Below, piece by piece: positions 34,125-44,438 of a stretch of 49,202 nucleotides of DNA. Under the pieces are notes generated by a model. That model saw only the letters and a list, made by a program, of their open reading frames with translations. It made no database searches and had not been told where the DNA came from. The stretch lies in NCBI GenBank assembly GCA_035512495.1, contig DATKDW010000077.1, forward strand, positions 1 to 49,202, read 5' to 3'. Positions within the stretch are counted from its first letter, which is position 1. Every line of letters begins with the position of its first letter. The stretch comes from Acidimicrobiales bacterium (GTDB taxonomy: Bacteria > Actinomycetota > Acidimicrobiia > Acidimicrobiales > CADCSY01). A program made the position numbers and the translations under genes.

Positions 34125-34862
34125 GTGCCCGAGGACCCCTCCCCCGTCCTGTCGGTCGTGGTGCCGTGCTTCAACGAGGAGGCCACCGTGGCCGCGTGCC
34201 TCAAGCGGGTGCTGGCCTCCCCCTGGACCCGCGAGGTGGTGGTCATCGACGACGGCTCGACCGACGCCACCCTCGCCCGGATCGAGGCGGTCGACGACGA
34301 GAGGCTGCGGGTCCTCCGCCAGCCCGTCAACCGCGGCAAGGGAGCGGCCCTGCGCCGGGGCTTCGCCGAGACGACCTCGCCCTTCGTCATCGTGCAGGAC
34401 GCCGACCTCGAGTACGACCCCGCCGACTACGACCAGCTGCTCGGCCCGCTCGTCGACGGCAGCGCCGACGTGGTGTTCGGCTCGCGGTTCGTGTCCGACC
34501 GGCCCCACCGGGTCCTCTACTTCTGGCACTACGTGGGCAACCGGGCACTCACCCTCCTCTCCAACGCCTTCACCAACCTGAATCTCTCCGACATGGAGAC
34601 CTGCTACAAGGCCTTCCGGCGAGAGGTGCTCGAGGGGATCACCCTCGAGGAGGAGCGCTTCGGGATCGAGCCGGAGCTCGCCGCCAAGGTCGCCGGCGCC
34701 GGCTGGCGGATCTATGAGGTCGGCATCTCCTACAGCGGGCGCACCTACGAGGAGGGCAAGAAGATCGGCTGGCGCGACGGCGTGCACGCCCTCACGTGCA
34801 TCGTCCGCTACTCGAAGCCCGTACAGCGCCTTCGGGGCACGCTCCACCGACGCTCGGCCTGA
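34125..34862 (+). CDS. Family 2 glycosyltransferase (DPM1/DpgS-like)
   Basis: The protein has 245 aa. GT-A fold motifs: SVVVPCFNEE, VVIDDGSTD (nucleotide Asp), VQDADLEYDP (metal-binding DxD) and DMETCYKAFRREVL, a pattern seen in polyprenol-phosphate glycosyltransferases. No membrane helix is visible. GTG 34125 sits 7 bp after TAGCGT (leaderless). It is probably involved in cell-envelope glycan synthesis; donor and acceptor are unknown. Confidence 0.9.
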   Translation: MPEDPSPVLSVVVPCFNEEATVAACLKRVLASPWTREVVVIDDGSTDATLARIEAVDDERLRVLRQPVNRGKGAALRRGFAETTSPFVIVQDADLEYDPADYDQLLGPLVDGSADVVFGSRFVSDRPHRVLYFWHYVGNRALTLLSNAFTNLNLSDMETCYKAFRREVLEGITLEEERFGIEPELAAKVAGAGWRIYEVGISYSGRTYEEGKKIGWRDGVHALTCIVRYSKPVQRLRGTLHRRSA

Positions 34863-34931
34863 GCGCCGGAAGCGACCTCGCCGGTACCGTGGCTGGGCGC
34901 GGCCTCGACGCCCACCAGCCGGAGGACACCC

Positions 34932-36191
34932 ATGACGATGAACGTCAAGCCCATCCCCACCCTCGACGAGCGGATCAACGACATCCGCGGCCGTACGGCA
35001 AAGATCGTCAACGAGTGGATCGTGCCCAACGAGTCGACGCTGTGGGCCTCCCGCCGGACCGAGGACGTCGACGACGCGACCAGGGCCGAAGCGCGCAAGC
35101 TCCGCGAGGAGATCAAGTCCGAGGTCCGCAAGGACGGCCTGTGGGCCCCGCACCTGCCCCAGGAGTACGGGGGCATGGGCCTCGACTTCCTGGCCCACGC
35201 CTACATGAACGAGGTGCTCGCCTACGCCATCGGCGCGGCGTCGCTCTTCGGTGTGGTCGCCCCCAACTCCGGCAACCAGAAGATCCTCGTCAAGTACGGC
35301 ACCGAGGACCAGAAGCGCAAGTGGCTCTTACCGCTCATCGAGGGCGAGATGGAGTCCGGGTTCTCGATGACCGAGCCGCACAACGCCGGCTCCGACCCCC
35401 GCTCGATCACCACCTCCGCCGTGCGCGACGGCGACGACTGGGTGATCAACGGCCACAAGTGGTTCACCTCCAACGGCATCGCCGCCGACTTCTTCATCGT
35501 GATGGTTCGGGTCCACGACGACTCGCCCGACGCCGCCACCAAGCCCGGACAGATGGCCCAGATCATCGTCCCCACCTCCAACCCCGGCGTGGAGATCGTG
35601 CGCGGCATCGGCATCTGGGGCCGGCCCACCTCCGACCACTGCGAGGTGCGCTACCACGACGTGCGGGTGCCGGCCGAGAACATCCTCGGCGCCGTCGGCC
35701 AGGGCCATGAGGCGGCCCAGGAGCGTCTCGGCGCCGGCCGCGTCTTCCACTGCATGAACTCGATCGGCCAGATGTGGCGGGCGTTCGACCTCATGGTCGA
35801 GCGCACCCTCACCCGCGAGGTCCACGGCGGCCTGCAGAAGGACAAGCAGTTCATCCAGGGCTTCATCGCCGACAGCTACATCGACATCCAGGCGGCGCGG
35901 CTCATGACCATCCACGCCGCCGAGAAGGTCGACGCGGGCATGAAGGAGGCACGGACCGACATCTCCGCCATCAAGGTCTTCGTGCCCGAGGCCTACACCC
36001 GCGTGGTCGACCGGGCCATCCAGGTCTGGGGTGCCGCCGGGGTGTCCAACGACCTGCCGTTGGCCGGGATGTACCAGGGCGCGCGCACCCTGCGCCTGGC
36101 CGACGGGCCCGACGAGGTCCACAAGATCCTCATCGCCAAGAACGTGATCGGCCGCTACGAGCGCGGCGAGAGCTGGGACTTCGGCAACTGA
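34932..36191 (+). CDS. Acyl-CoA dehydrogenase (ACAD10/11-like)
   Basis: The protein has 419 aa. FAD and substrate motifs include GFSMTEPHNAGSDP, DWVINGHKWFTSNG and a C-terminal RLADGPDEVHK, the ACAD11-like form that places the catalytic base. ATG 34932 has GGAGG upstream. The following amidohydrolase and phosphotransferase genes fit a catabolic cluster; ACAD10/11-type proteins are often fused or linked to APH-like kinases, and one lies close by at 37463-38527. The substrate (branched or hydroxylated acyl chain) is unknown. Confidence 0.92.
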   Translation: MTMNVKPIPTLDERINDIRGRTAKIVNEWIVPNESTLWASRRTEDVDDATRAEARKLREEIKSEVRKDGLWAPHLPQEYGGMGLDFLAHAYMNEVLAYAIGAASLFGVVAPNSGNQKILVKYGTEDQKRKWLLPLIEGEMESGFSMTEPHNAGSDPRSITTSAVRDGDDWVINGHKWFTSNGIAADFFIVMVRVHDDSPDAATKPGQMAQIIVPTSNPGVEIVRGIGIWGRPTSDHCEVRYHDVRVPAENILGAVGQGHEAAQERLGAGRVFHCMNSIGQMWRAFDLMVERTLTREVHGGLQKDKQFIQGFIADSYIDIQAARLMTIHAAEKVDAGMKEARTDISAIKVFVPEAYTRVVDRAIQVWGAAGVSNDLPLAGMYQGARTLRLADGPDEVHKILIAKNVIGRYERGESWDFGN

Positions 36192-36280
36192 GCGGAGGCG
36201 GCCGGCACAGCGGCCACCGCGGTCGCTAGGTTCGGTGCACTGCAGCGGTGAGGCCGGCTCGCCCGGCGAGGAGGGGAACC

Positions 36281-37459
36281 ATGCCGTACGTGGAGGGACG
36301 AGTCGTCCACGATGCCGACTCGCACATCTTCGAGCCGCCCGGTTACGCCGAGCACTACGCCGACCCGGGCCTGCGGGCCCGCCTGACCGAGGCCCTCGGC
36401 CCGATCGTCGGCGACCAGTCGGAGCTCTTCGACGCCGCCCTGGCCAAGCAGGACGACCCCGAGTTCCGGGCGCACGACGCCGAGGAGGTGCTCCTGCGCA
36501 AGAACTTCGTGGCGCTGGGCGCGGTGCGCAACGCCGACCGGCCCGCCGCCCTCGACCACCTCGGATTCGCCAGCCAGCTGGTGTTCACCACCACCTACCT
36601 CGGGGCGCTCAACCGCCTCGACCACGGCGACGACGGCGAGCTGGCCTACGGCCTGGCCACCGCCCACAACCGGGGGATGGTCGACTTCTGCAGCGCCGAC
36701 CGGCGCCTCCTGCCGGTGGCGTACGTCCCGTTCACCGACATCGACGGTGCCGCCCGCTGCGCGGCCGAAGCCATCGAGATGGGCGCGGCAGCGCTGATGA
36801 TCGCCTCGGCACCGCCTCGCCGGCACTCCCCCAGCCACGTCGGCTTCGACCGCGTGTGGGCCCAGGCCGAGGAGGCCGGGGTGCCGATCGTGCTCCACGT
36901 TGGCGGGGAGAAGCCGATGGACCCCGTGTACAAGGAGAACGGGCTGCCCCCGGTCCCCGACTTCCACGGCGGTGACGCCAACTTCACCTCGGTCTCGTAC
37001 ATGGCCATCCCCTACTCCCCGATGCAGACGCTGTCGGTCCTCATCGTCGACGGGGTCCTCGACCGGTTCCCGGGACTGCGCATCGGTGTCATCGAGCTCG
37101 GCGCCAGCTGGGTACCCGGGTGGATGCGGTCCATGGACTCCGCCGCCGAGGCCTTCCGTCGCAACGAGGAGCGGTTGCAGCGCCTGAGCGCGCGCCCGAG
37201 CGAGATCGTCCGCCGCCAGATCCGGGTGACGCCCTACCCCCACGAGGATGCCGGCTGGATCGTCGAGCACACCGGCCCAGAGGTGGCGATGTTCTCCTCC
37301 GACTACCCCCACGTCGAGGGTGGACGGAACCCCATGAAGCGCTTCACCGCCAGCCTCGAGGGGCGAAGCGACGCCGAGCGCGACGCCTTCTACCGGGACA
37401 ACTTCGCCGACCTCATGGGTCCCACCCTCGACCGGGTCGGCATCTCGGCGCCGGTGTAG
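36281..37459 (+). CDS. Amidohydrolase family (ACMSD-like) metal-dependent hydrolase
   Basis: The protein has 392 aa. Metal-binding features: VVHDADSHIFEPP at the N-terminus (with the DxDxH variant), VPIVLHVGG in the middle, and FSSDYPHVEGG near the C-terminus, as in the amidohydrolase-2 family of decarboxylases and hydrolases. ATG 36281 has GAGGAGGGG upstream, the best SD in this neighbourhood. It follows the acyl-CoA dehydrogenase gene by 89 bp and converges with the phosphotransferase (3-bp gap). Confidence 0.9.
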   Translation: MPYVEGRVVHDADSHIFEPPGYAEHYADPGLRARLTEALGPIVGDQSELFDAALAKQDDPEFRAHDAEEVLLRKNFVALGAVRNADRPAALDHLGFASQLVFTTTYLGALNRLDHGDDGELAYGLATAHNRGMVDFCSADRRLLPVAYVPFTDIDGAARCAAEAIEMGAAALMIASAPPRRHSPSHVGFDRVWAQAEEAGVPIVLHVGGEKPMDPVYKENGLPPVPDFHGGDANFTSVSYMAIPYSPMQTLSVLIVDGVLDRFPGLRIGVIELGASWVPGWMRSMDSAAEAFRRNEERLQRLSARPSEIVRRQIRVTPYPHEDAGWIVEHTGPEVAMFSSDYPHVEGGRNPMKRFTASLEGRSDAERDAFYRDNFADLMGPTLDRVGISAPV

Positions 37460-37462
37460 CCC

Positions 37463-38527
37463 CTACAGGAGCGACGCCAGGTCGAGCTCGGTCACCGCCC
37501 GGACGAAGCGCTCGTTCATGCAGTCGAGGAGGTTCCGCTGGCGGGGGTCGTCGAGGTCCATGCCGCGGCTGGCCACGATGGGGTAGACGAGGCAGAAGAG
37601 GGCAGCGACGCGGTAGTCCTCCCACATCCGCCCCAGGTCCTCATCGGCCACGCCACCGGCGCGCAGCCCGGCGATCCAGCGGTCGAACAGGTCGCGCTCG
37701 TGGGCCGAGGCATCCTCCGAGCGCAGGCTCTGGGTGATGAAGTACGCCAGGTCGTAGGCGCCGCTGCCGGTGCCGATGAGCTGGAAGTCGAGCAGCACGA
37801 TCGAGCCGTCGGGACCAAAGAGGATGTTGTCGGCCCGGAAGTCGCCGTGGGTCACGGTGTTTGGCCCCTGGCTCAGGTGGGCGAGGAGGCCGGGGATGGC
37901 GTCGGCGAAGCGGGGGCCGACGTCGAGGATGGCGTCGTGGACGTCCATGCCGGTGGTGACCTTCTCCCAGCCCTCGGCAAAGACGAAAGGCAGCACCGCC
38001 GGGTACACCGGGTCACCGAGGCTCACGGTGGTGCCGGCGGCGGCGAGGCCCTCGGAGGGCTTGCCCCACCAGGTGGCGTGCCAGGCAGCCAGCTCGTCGA
38101 CGGCGCGCTCGGCGTCGGCGAGCTCCATGCCGTCGAGCTGGTCGACCATGCGCATGGTGCCCATGTCCTCCATCACCACCACGAAGCTGCTCGTCTCCTC
38201 GTCGACGGCGCCGTGGTAGCCCTTCGGCACCCGCACCGGCGACTCCGCCGCCAGCTGCTCGAAGAACCGGACCTCCCGGATGTACATGCGCAGCACCGTC
38301 GAGGTGAACACCGCCGCCTCGTCGAGCGCCGGCATCTTGATGATCACCGACTCGGGGCAACCGGTGCCGCCGGTGAGCCGGGCCCGGAAGAGGGCGCTGC
38401 TGACCCCGATGCCCACGCCGATCTGGGTGATCTCAGCAGTCTCGATCGGCAGGCCGGTCGCCGACGCCAGCCACGCTGGGGTGACCTCGTCGATCGTCGA
38501 AGGGATCGGGACCAGGTTGGTCGACAT
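37463..38527 (-). CDS. APH-like phosphotransferase
   Basis: The protein has 354 aa with a protein-kinase-like fold. VIIKMP supplies the Lys, TVTHGDFRADNILF the catalytic loop, and IVLLDFQLIGTGSGAYDLAYF the metal-binding Asp. The relatives are aminoglycoside-phosphotransferase-like and ecdysteroid-kinase-like enzymes. Near an ACAD11-like gene the likely role is phosphorylation of a hydroxy-acyl-CoA or another small hydroxyl compound, not drug resistance. ATG 38527 is the only good start. Confidence 0.88.
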   Translation of the reverse strand: MSTNLVPIPSTIDEVTPAWLASATGLPIETAEITQIGVGIGVSSALFRARLTGGTGCPESVIIKMPALDEAAVFTSTVLRMYIREVRFFEQLAAESPVRVPKGYHGAVDEETSSFVVVMEDMGTMRMVDQLDGMELADAERAVDELAAWHATWWGKPSEGLAAAGTTVSLGDPVYPAVLPFVFAEGWEKVTTGMDVHDAILDVGPRFADAIPGLLAHLSQGPNTVTHGDFRADNILFGPDGSIVLLDFQLIGTGSGAYDLAYFITQSLRSEDASAHERDLFDRWIAGLRAGGVADEDLGRMWEDYRVAALFCLVYPIVASRGMDLDDPRQRNLLDCMNERFVRAVTELDLASLL

Positions 38528-38586
38528 GGGGGCTCCTCGGGGACGGCGTGGTGGCGGTGCAGTATGGCCGGCGAGCCGGGTGGGGG

Positions 38587-40092
38587 CTACGAGAGCCCGA
38601 GGCGGACCAGCTGGTCGTCGGGTGCCTCGACGCTGCGCAGCGCCTCGCGGAGCAGCTCGGCGGCCTGGCGCTCCTCGCTCGACCCCGAGCGGTCCTCGGC
38701 CTCGGCCGGGTCATCGGCGAGGTCGAACAGGAGGTTGCCGCCAAACGACGTGAAGGCCCAGTACGGGAGCATGTCGCCGGGCGCGAAGGGCTGCCGGATC
38801 ACCGGGACCGACGACCCCGGCATCCGGTCGAGCCACGCCCGGTCGTCCGGTGCCGGCAGCCGGAGGTCGGGAAGCTGGTGGACCGGCATCGTGGACCAGC
38901 GGTTGGACCACATCGAGATCGGCGCGTTGTCGCCCGATGGGACGCGGGCGTACTTCAGCCGCCCGTCGGTCACGTGCACCTCACGGCCCCACACCCCGAA
39001 CAGCGCCCACTCGCGGATGTGGTCGGCAGCCCCGGTGATCAGTGGGACCAGCGACGAGCCGTGGGTCCGGTGGCTGGACGACACCTCGAAGACGTCGCAG
39101 AGGGTGGCGTGGAGGTCGACGCTGGTGGTCAGGGCGTCGCGGGTGCCGGCCGGCGTCCCCGGCCAGCGCACGAGCAGAGGGATGTGGCCGAGCGCCTCGT
39201 ACACCGGCGCGCCCGGCTTGCCGAAGAGGTCGTGCTCGCCGAGGTAGTGGCCGTGGTCGGTGCAGACGACCACGGCGGTGTCGTCGGCGAAGCCGTTGCG
39301 GTCGAGGGCGTCGAGGAGCCGGCCGAACCAGGCGTCGATCATGGTGAGCTTGCCGCCGTACTGAGCGCGGACCTGGCGCGCCTCCTCCGCGGTGAGCACC
39401 CCCTTCTCGAGGACCCGGGTGGCGTAGGGCGGCCAGATCAGCTTCGGGCCTTCCCACGACGGGTCGTACATCGAGGCGTAGGGCTCGGGCGTGTCGAAGG
39501 GCTCGTGGGGGTCGAACTCGTCGATGAACAGCAGCCAGCGGCCCTCCGCGCTCGCCTCCTCGTCGAGCCAGCGGGCGGCCGCCGCCATGGTGCGCGGGCC
39601 GGGGAAGTCGTCCTCTCCCCGGAACCACCCCCGACTGTCGTCGTAGGGCGAGTGGCCGCGACCGAACGACGGGGCGCCGACCCACGACGGGTCGGGCCTC
39701 GTCCGCCAGGCGTCGCCCTCGTGGCCGCGCTCGTAGTCCCAGGCGGTGAAGTCGACGTGGTAGTTCTCCCCGCCCGCCTCGAAGAGGTGGGGGTGGTCGG
39801 TCACCAGCTTGGTCACGACCCCAGCGCGCCGGAGGGGGACGGTGACGGCCTCCTCCCAGACCTCGATCGATCCCCACGGCTTCCAGAGGAAGTCGAGGGC
39901 GCCGCAGAGGATGTCGTGGCGAGCCGGCATGCACGGCAGTGAGCCGACGTGGTGGTTGGTGAACCGCAGCGACGAGGCGGCAAAGCGGTCGAGGTGCGGG
40001 GTCTCGAACTCGTCGCCCCCGTAGCAGCCGAGGAGGTGGCGGTTGAGGCTGTCGAGCAGGACGACGACGACGTTGCGGGGACGCTCGGTCAC
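38587..40092 (-). CDS. Sulfatase (type I, formylglycine-dependent)
   Basis: The protein has 501 aa. It begins with [19 protein letters not shown] (metal Asp) and carries the formylglycine motif CMPAR in [11 protein letters not shown]; the Cys must be oxidised by an FGE-type activator found elsewhere. [19 protein letters not shown] and VPLLIRW-like segments follow. No signal peptide is visible, so it is probably cytoplasmic. GTG 40092 is chosen because TACGGT lies exactly 7 bp upstream; an ATG 7 codons earlier also exists. It is divergent from xylA. The substrate is likely a sulfated sugar or alkyl sulfate. Confidence 0.9.
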   Translation of the reverse strand: MTERPRNVVVVLLDSLNRHLLGCYGGDEFETPHLDRFAASSLRFTNHHVGSLPCMPARHDILCGALDFLWKPWGSIEVWEEAVTVPLRRAGVVTKLVTDHPHLFEAGGENYHVDFTAWDYERGHEGDAWRTRPDPSWVGAPSFGRGHSPYDDSRGWFRGEDDFPGPRTMAAAARWLDEEASAEGRWLLFIDEFDPHEPFDTPEPYASMYDPSWEGPKLIWPPYATRVLEKGVLTAEEARQVRAQYGGKLTMIDAWFGRLLDALDRNGFADDTAVVVCTDHGHYLGEHDLFGKPGAPVYEALGHIPLLVRWPGTPAGTRDALTTSVDLHATLCDVFEVSSSHRTHGSSLVPLITGAADHIREWALFGVWGREVHVTDGRLKYARVPSGDNAPISMWSNRWSTMPVHQLPDLRLPAPDDRAWLDRMPGSSVPVIRQPFAPGDMLPYWAFTSFGGNLLFDLADDPAEAEDRSGSSEERQAAELLREALRSVEAPDDQLVRLGLS

Positions 40093-40143
40093 CCCCCGGA
40101 CCGTACTGGGCATCACCGGCCGGCGATGAGGCAGGATCTCTCC

Positions 40144-41475
40144 ATGCCTGCGCCCTTCTTCCCCGATGTCGAGCCGGTGCCCTACCTCGGCCCCGACACC
40201 GACGACGAGCTCGCCTACCGCTGGTACGACGCCGGCGCGGTGGTGGCGGGGCGGACGATGGCCGAGCACCTCCGCCCGGCGGTCTGCTACTGGCACTCCT
40301 TCGCCTGGGCTGGCAACGACATCTTCGGCGACGGGACCCTCGACCGACCCTGGCTCGCCACCTCCGGCGACCTCATGGACCACGCCCGGTCCAAGATGGC
40401 CGCCGCATTCGAGGCGTTCGAGAAGATCGGCGTGCCGTTCTTCTGCTTCCACGACCGCGACATCGCCCCCGCCGGTGCCACGTTCCGGGAGTCGTGCGCC
40501 AACCTCGACGCCATGGTCGACGAGGCCGCCGGCCACATGGAGCGCACGGGCGTCGGCGTCCTCTGGGGCACGGCCAACCTCTTCACCCACCCCCGCTACG
40601 CCGCCGGCGCGGCCACCAACCCCGACCCCGAGGTCTTCGCCCACGCCGCCGCCCAGGTGAAGCACTGCCTCGAGGCCACCCATCGCCTCGGCGGGGCCAA
40701 CTACGTGCTGTGGGGAGGGCGGGAGGGCTACGAGACGCTGCTCAACACCGACCTCCGCCGCGAGGACGCCCAGCTGGCTCGCTTCCTGCACCTGGTCGTC
40801 GACCACAAGCACCGCATCGGCTTCGAGGGGCTCATCCTCGTCGAGCCCAAGCCGGCCGAGCCCACCAAGCACCAGTACGACCGCGATGCCGCCACCGTGC
40901 ACGCCTTCCTCGAGCGCCACGATCTCGTCGGCGAGGTCAAGCTGAACCTCGAGGTCAACCACGCCACCCTGGCCGGCCTCTCGTTCCACCACGAGGTCGC
41001 CTACTCGGTCGCCCACGGCGTCCTCGGCAGCATCGACGCCAACCGCGGCGACCCGCAGAACGGCTGGGACACCGACCAGTACCCGGGCAGCGTCGAAGAG
41101 CTCAGCCTCGCCCTCTACGAGATCCTCAGGGGAGGCGGCATCGGGACGGGGGGCTTCAACTTCGACACCAAGCTGCGCCGCCAGAGCGTTGACCGGGCCG
41201 ACCTCATCCACGCTCACGTCGGAGGCATCGACACCCTCGCCCGGGCGCTCCTCGTGGCCGCCGGCCTCCTCGAGGACGGCGACCTCCCCGGTGCCGTCGA
41301 CGAGCGCTACGCCGGATGGGAGCGCGGCCTCGGCCAGGAGATCCTCGACGGCAAGGCCGACCTCGCTTCGCTCCACGAGCTGGTGAGCCGTGACGACATC
41401 GACCCGGCACCGGTGTCGGGTCGTCAGGAGCGACTCGAGAACCTCGTCAACCGGCGCATCCACCGCCCCGCCTGA
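40144..41475 (+). CDS. xylA: Xylose isomerase
   Basis: The protein has 443 aa and should convert D-xylose to D-xylulose. The signature residues are readable: [11 protein letters not shown] (catalytic His), [19 protein letters not shown] (Lys and metal Glu), and [19 protein letters not shown] (metal Glu and His). The length fits class II xylose isomerases. ATG 40144 lies 51 bp from the divergent sulfatase start. The GH3 gene begins 6 bp after its stop, and xylB lies 3.9 kb downstream on the other strand. Confidence 0.95.
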   Translation: MPAPFFPDVEPVPYLGPDTDDELAYRWYDAGAVVAGRTMAEHLRPAVCYWHSFAWAGNDIFGDGTLDRPWLATSGDLMDHARSKMAAAFEAFEKIGVPFFCFHDRDIAPAGATFRESCANLDAMVDEAAGHMERTGVGVLWGTANLFTHPRYAAGAATNPDPEVFAHAAAQVKHCLEATHRLGGANYVLWGGREGYETLLNTDLRREDAQLARFLHLVVDHKHRIGFEGLILVEPKPAEPTKHQYDRDAATVHAFLERHDLVGEVKLNLEVNHATLAGLSFHHEVAYSVAHGVLGSIDANRGDPQNGWDTDQYPGSVEELSLALYEILRGGGIGTGGFNFDTKLRRQSVDRADLIHAHVGGIDTLARALLVAAGLLEDGDLPGAVDERYAGWERGLGQEILDGKADLASLHELVSRDDIDPAPVSGRQERLENLVNRRIHRPA

Positions 41476-41481
41476 AGCACC

Positions 41482-43839
41482 GTGACCGGCAGCAACCCCT
41501 ACCAGGACCCCTCGCTCCCGGTCGACGAGCGCGTCGACGACCTGCTCGGGCGGATGACCCTCGACGAGAAGCTGTCGCAGCTCGGCTGCGTCTGGGTCAC
41601 CGAGCTCGTCTCGGGAGACCGCTTCGACCCCGACGTCACCGCCGAGCGGCTGCGCCACGGGATCGGCCAGGTGACGCGCATCGGGGCCTCCACCGGTCTG
41701 CGCCCGGCCGAGAGCGCCGCGCTGATGAACGACATCCAACGGGTGGCGGTCGAGGGCACCCGGCTGGGCATCCCGGTCGTCGTGCACGAGGAGTCAACCG
41801 GCGGATACTGCGGCCGCGACGCCACCGTCTTCCCACAGGGCATCGGCCTGGCGTCCACCTGGGACCCCGCCCTCGTCGAGGAGGTGGCCGGCGTCATCCG
41901 CGACCAGCTCCGCGCCGTGGGTGCGCGCCTCACGTTGGCGCCGGTGCTCGACGTGGCGCGCGAGCCGCGTTGGGGCCGGGCCGAGGAGACCTACGGCGAG
42001 GACCCCTTCCTGGCCGGCGCCATGGGAACGGCGTACGTGCGCGGCATGCAGACCGACGACCTCGCCGGCGGGGTGATCGCCACCGGAAAGCACTTCCTCG
42101 GCTACGCCGTGTCCGACGGCGGGCGCAACCACGGACCGGTGCACCTGGGCCCCCGCGAGCTGCGCGAGGTGCACGCCGAACCGTTCGCCGCCGCCATCCG
42201 CGACGCCGGCCTGGCCGCGGTCATGAACTCGTACAGCTCGGTCGACGGGCTGCCGTGCGCGTCGTCGCACGCCATCCTCACCGGGCTGCTGCGCGACGAG
42301 CTGGGCTTCGAGGGGGTGGTGGTGGCCGACTACTTCTCGGTCGTCCTGCTGCGCAACCACCACCGCACCGCCACCGGGAAGGGGGAGGCCGCCGTCGCCG
42401 CCCTCAGCGCCGGCCTCGATGTGGAGCTGCCGTCGCTCGACTGCTACGGCGACCCGCTGCGGGCAAGGGTCGAGGCCGGCGCGGTGCCCATGGAGGTGGT
42501 CGACACCGCCGTGCGGCGGGTGCTGGAGGGCAAGGTCCGCCTCGGCCTCTTCGAGCGGCCCTACGTCGACGCCGACGCGGCCGGTGCCGTGTTCCAGACG
42601 CCGCCCCAGCGGGCGCTGGCGCGGCGAGCGGCGGCCGCCTCGGTCGTGCTCCTCACCAACGACGGGGTGCTGCCCCTCGGCCCGGACCTGTCGTCGGTGG
42701 CGGTGATCGGCCCCGGGGCCGACGACCAGCGCCTGCTCCAGGGCGACTACCACTACCCAGCCCACGTCGAGATCGTCTACGAGTCCGACGAGGACGCGGG
42801 CGGCGTCTTCCTCCCCGAGGCCGGCGGTGCCTTCGCGCCGGGACCGTACTTCACGCCGCACACCACACCCCTCGCCGGCATCCAGGCAGCGGCGCCACCC
42901 GGGTGTCGAGTCGAGCACGCGCCTGGTTGCGAGGTCAGCGGCGACGACCGCAGCGACATCCCTGCCGCCGTGGCGTTGGCCCAGGAGGCCGAGGTCGCCG
43001 TCGTGGTGGTCGCCGGCCGGTCCGGACTGCGCCCCGCCTGCACCGTCGGCGAGTTCCGAGACGCAACCTCCCTCGACCTCACCGGTGTGCAGGCCGAGCT
43101 CGTCAGCGCCGTGGCCGCCACCGGCACGCCCATCGTGGTCGTCGTCCTCTCGGGGCGGGTCCACACCCTCGCCGGGGTGGTCGACGACGCCGGCGCCGTC
43201 CTGCAGGTCTGGCCACCGGGAGAGGAGGGCGGTGCCGCCGTGGCCGACGTGCTCTTCGGCGCCGTGAACCCCGCCGGTCGCCTGCCGGTCACCCTGCCCC
43301 GCAACGTTGGCCAGCTGCCGGTGCACCACGGTCAGCGCGCCGGAGGCGACCGCAGCCAGTTCCTCGGCGACTACACCGACAGCCCCACCGCCCCGCTGTT
43401 CGCCTTCGGGCATGGGCTGTCGTACACGACCTTCGAGTACGGCGAGCTCGAGGTCGCCGCCTCGTCGACCGACGCGCCCGTCGAGGTGTCGGTGCGGGTG
43501 GCCAACACCGGTGACCACGACGGCGACGAGGTGGTCCAGCTCTACGGCCGGGACGAGGTGGCCTCGGTCGCCCGTCCCGACAGCCTCCTGCTGGGCTTCG
43601 CCCGGGTGCCGATCCCCGCCGGCGAGGCCCGCACGGTGACCTTCACCGTGCACCCCAGCCGGCTGGCGTTCTACGACGCCGCCATGCGCTTCGTGGTCGA
43701 GCCCGGCGGCCTCTCGCTCCACGCCGGCGCCTCGTCGGCCGACCTGCGCTCGAGCGCCCGGGTCGTGCTCGACGGTGACGTGATCGAGCACCGCCAGCGC
43801 GAGGTGGTGGCCACGCAGGTCACGATCACCGCCGGCTAG
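41482..43839 (+). CDS. Glycoside hydrolase family 3 (beta-xylosidase/beta-glucosidase)
   Basis: The protein has 785 aa. The N-terminal (beta/alpha)8 domain contains IPVVVHEESTGGYCGRDATV, KHFLGYAVSDGGRNHGPVHL and the nucleophile region VVVADYFSVV. An alpha/beta sandwich domain follows, and a C-terminal fibronectin III-like domain with VANTGDHDGDEVVQLYGRDE completes the protein. There is no signal peptide, so the enzyme acts on imported oligosaccharides. It is cotranscribed with xylA (6-bp gap), which favours a xylosidase role, but specificity is not proven by the motifs. Confidence 0.93.
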   Translation: MTGSNPYQDPSLPVDERVDDLLGRMTLDEKLSQLGCVWVTELVSGDRFDPDVTAERLRHGIGQVTRIGASTGLRPAESAALMNDIQRVAVEGTRLGIPVVVHEESTGGYCGRDATVFPQGIGLASTWDPALVEEVAGVIRDQLRAVGARLTLAPVLDVAREPRWGRAEETYGEDPFLAGAMGTAYVRGMQTDDLAGGVIATGKHFLGYAVSDGGRNHGPVHLGPRELREVHAEPFAAAIRDAGLAAVMNSYSSVDGLPCASSHAILTGLLRDELGFEGVVVADYFSVVLLRNHHRTATGKGEAAVAALSAGLDVELPSLDCYGDPLRARVEAGAVPMEVVDTAVRRVLEGKVRLGLFERPYVDADAAGAVFQTPPQRALARRAAAASVVLLTNDGVLPLGPDLSSVAVIGPGADDQRLLQGDYHYPAHVEIVYESDEDAGGVFLPEAGGAFAPGPYFTPHTTPLAGIQAAAPPGCRVEHAPGCEVSGDDRSDIPAAVALAQEAEVAVVVVAGRSGLRPACTVGEFRDATSLDLTGVQAELVSAVAATGTPIVVVVLSGRVHTLAGVVDDAGAVLQVWPPGEEGGAAVADVLFGAVNPAGRLPVTLPRNVGQLPVHHGQRAGGDRSQFLGDYTDSPTAPLFAFGHGLSYTTFEYGELEVAASSTDAPVEVSVRVANTGDHDGDEVVQLYGRDEVASVARPDSLLLGFARVPIPAGEARTVTFTVHPSRLAFYDAAMRFVVEPGGLSLHAGASSADLRSSARVVLDGDVIEHRQREVVATQVTITAG

Positions 43840-43844
43840 GGGTC

Positions 43845-44297
43845 CTACCAGCCTTCGGTCCCCTCCCAATCCCAGCCGGGCAGAGGAAGGTCGCTCGGCA
43901 CCTCGTCTGGCGTGGTCCATCGGTGATTCAGCATCGCCGTCGCCCAGGTGAACCAGGCGATGAGCTGGAACCGCAGACGGGGGTCGGTCGGGATGCCGGC
44001 GTCATCGAGGGCGAGCACAAATGCGGCGACCGCACGACCGTCCATCTGTTCATGCGGCCCGTTGCCGCTGTGGACTCGCACGACCTGGGAGTAGTCGCCG
44101 ATCGACTCCGTGTATGTGGCCGGCCCGCCGAGTTGCTCCGACCAGTAGGCAGCGAGTCGCTCGGTGTGCTGCGGGTGGACCCCGCCCTCAAAGGGATGGG
44201 CCAGGATCGGGTCGGCCAAGCAACGTTTGTGCCAAGCCTCAGCGAGGGCCAACAGTGCCTCGGCGCCACCCATCACCTCGTAGATCGTTCGCTCCAC
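43845..44297 (-). CDS. Truncated haemoglobin, group II-like
   Basis: The protein has 150 aa. TIYEVMGG opens a 2/2 globin with ILAHPFEGGVHPQHTERLAA and an F-helix His at about 76 (VVRVHSGNGP), and the G-helix Trp in LIAWFTWATAML. Compared with GlbO, the usual MRxRHxPF region is altered (VVRVHSGNGPHEQM). It probably binds O2 or NO. GTG 44297 is 8 bp after TACGAT. It converges with the GH3 gene (5-bp gap). Confidence 0.85.
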   Translation of the reverse strand: MERTIYEVMGGAEALLALAEAWHKRCLADPILAHPFEGGVHPQHTERLAAYWSEQLGGPATYTESIGDYSQVVRVHSGNGPHEQMDGRAVAAFVLALDDAGIPTDPRLRFQLIAWFTWATAMLNHRWTTPDEVPSDLPLPGWDWEGTEGW

Positions 44298-44412
44298 GAG
44301 CGACGATCGTAGGCGAGGCGCGGAGGTCGCTCCATCAGCAGGGGGCGGACTCAAGCGGTGGACGCGACGCGGGCGTTCGAGGTCGAACGTCGACCATGAC
44401 GCTTGCCGTTCA

Positions 44413-44431
44413 TAACGTGTGGCGTTACGCT
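44413..44431 (+). promoter_or_regulatory. HigBA operator overlapping the -10 box
   Basis: TAACG-TGTGG-CGTTA (44413-44427), a perfect 5-bp inverted repeat with half-sites like known HigA operators, overlaps TACGCT (44426-44431), which ends 7 bp before the GTG of higB. Confidence 0.65.
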
Positions 44432-44438
44432 GCGTCGT

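Noticed and set aside
37463-38527. Aminoglycoside resistance kinase
   Set aside because: The fold is shared, but the sequence and context (acyl-CoA dehydrogenase, amidohydrolase) favour a metabolic kinase.
38587-41787. 1066-codon minus-strand frame covering xylA and the sulfatase
   Set aside because: Only the part from 40092 downwards is the sulfatase; the rest is the antisense of xylA, open because of high GC.
41794-43920. 708-codon minus frame opposite GH3
   Set aside because: Shadow of a strongly coding GH3 gene; no domain recognisable.
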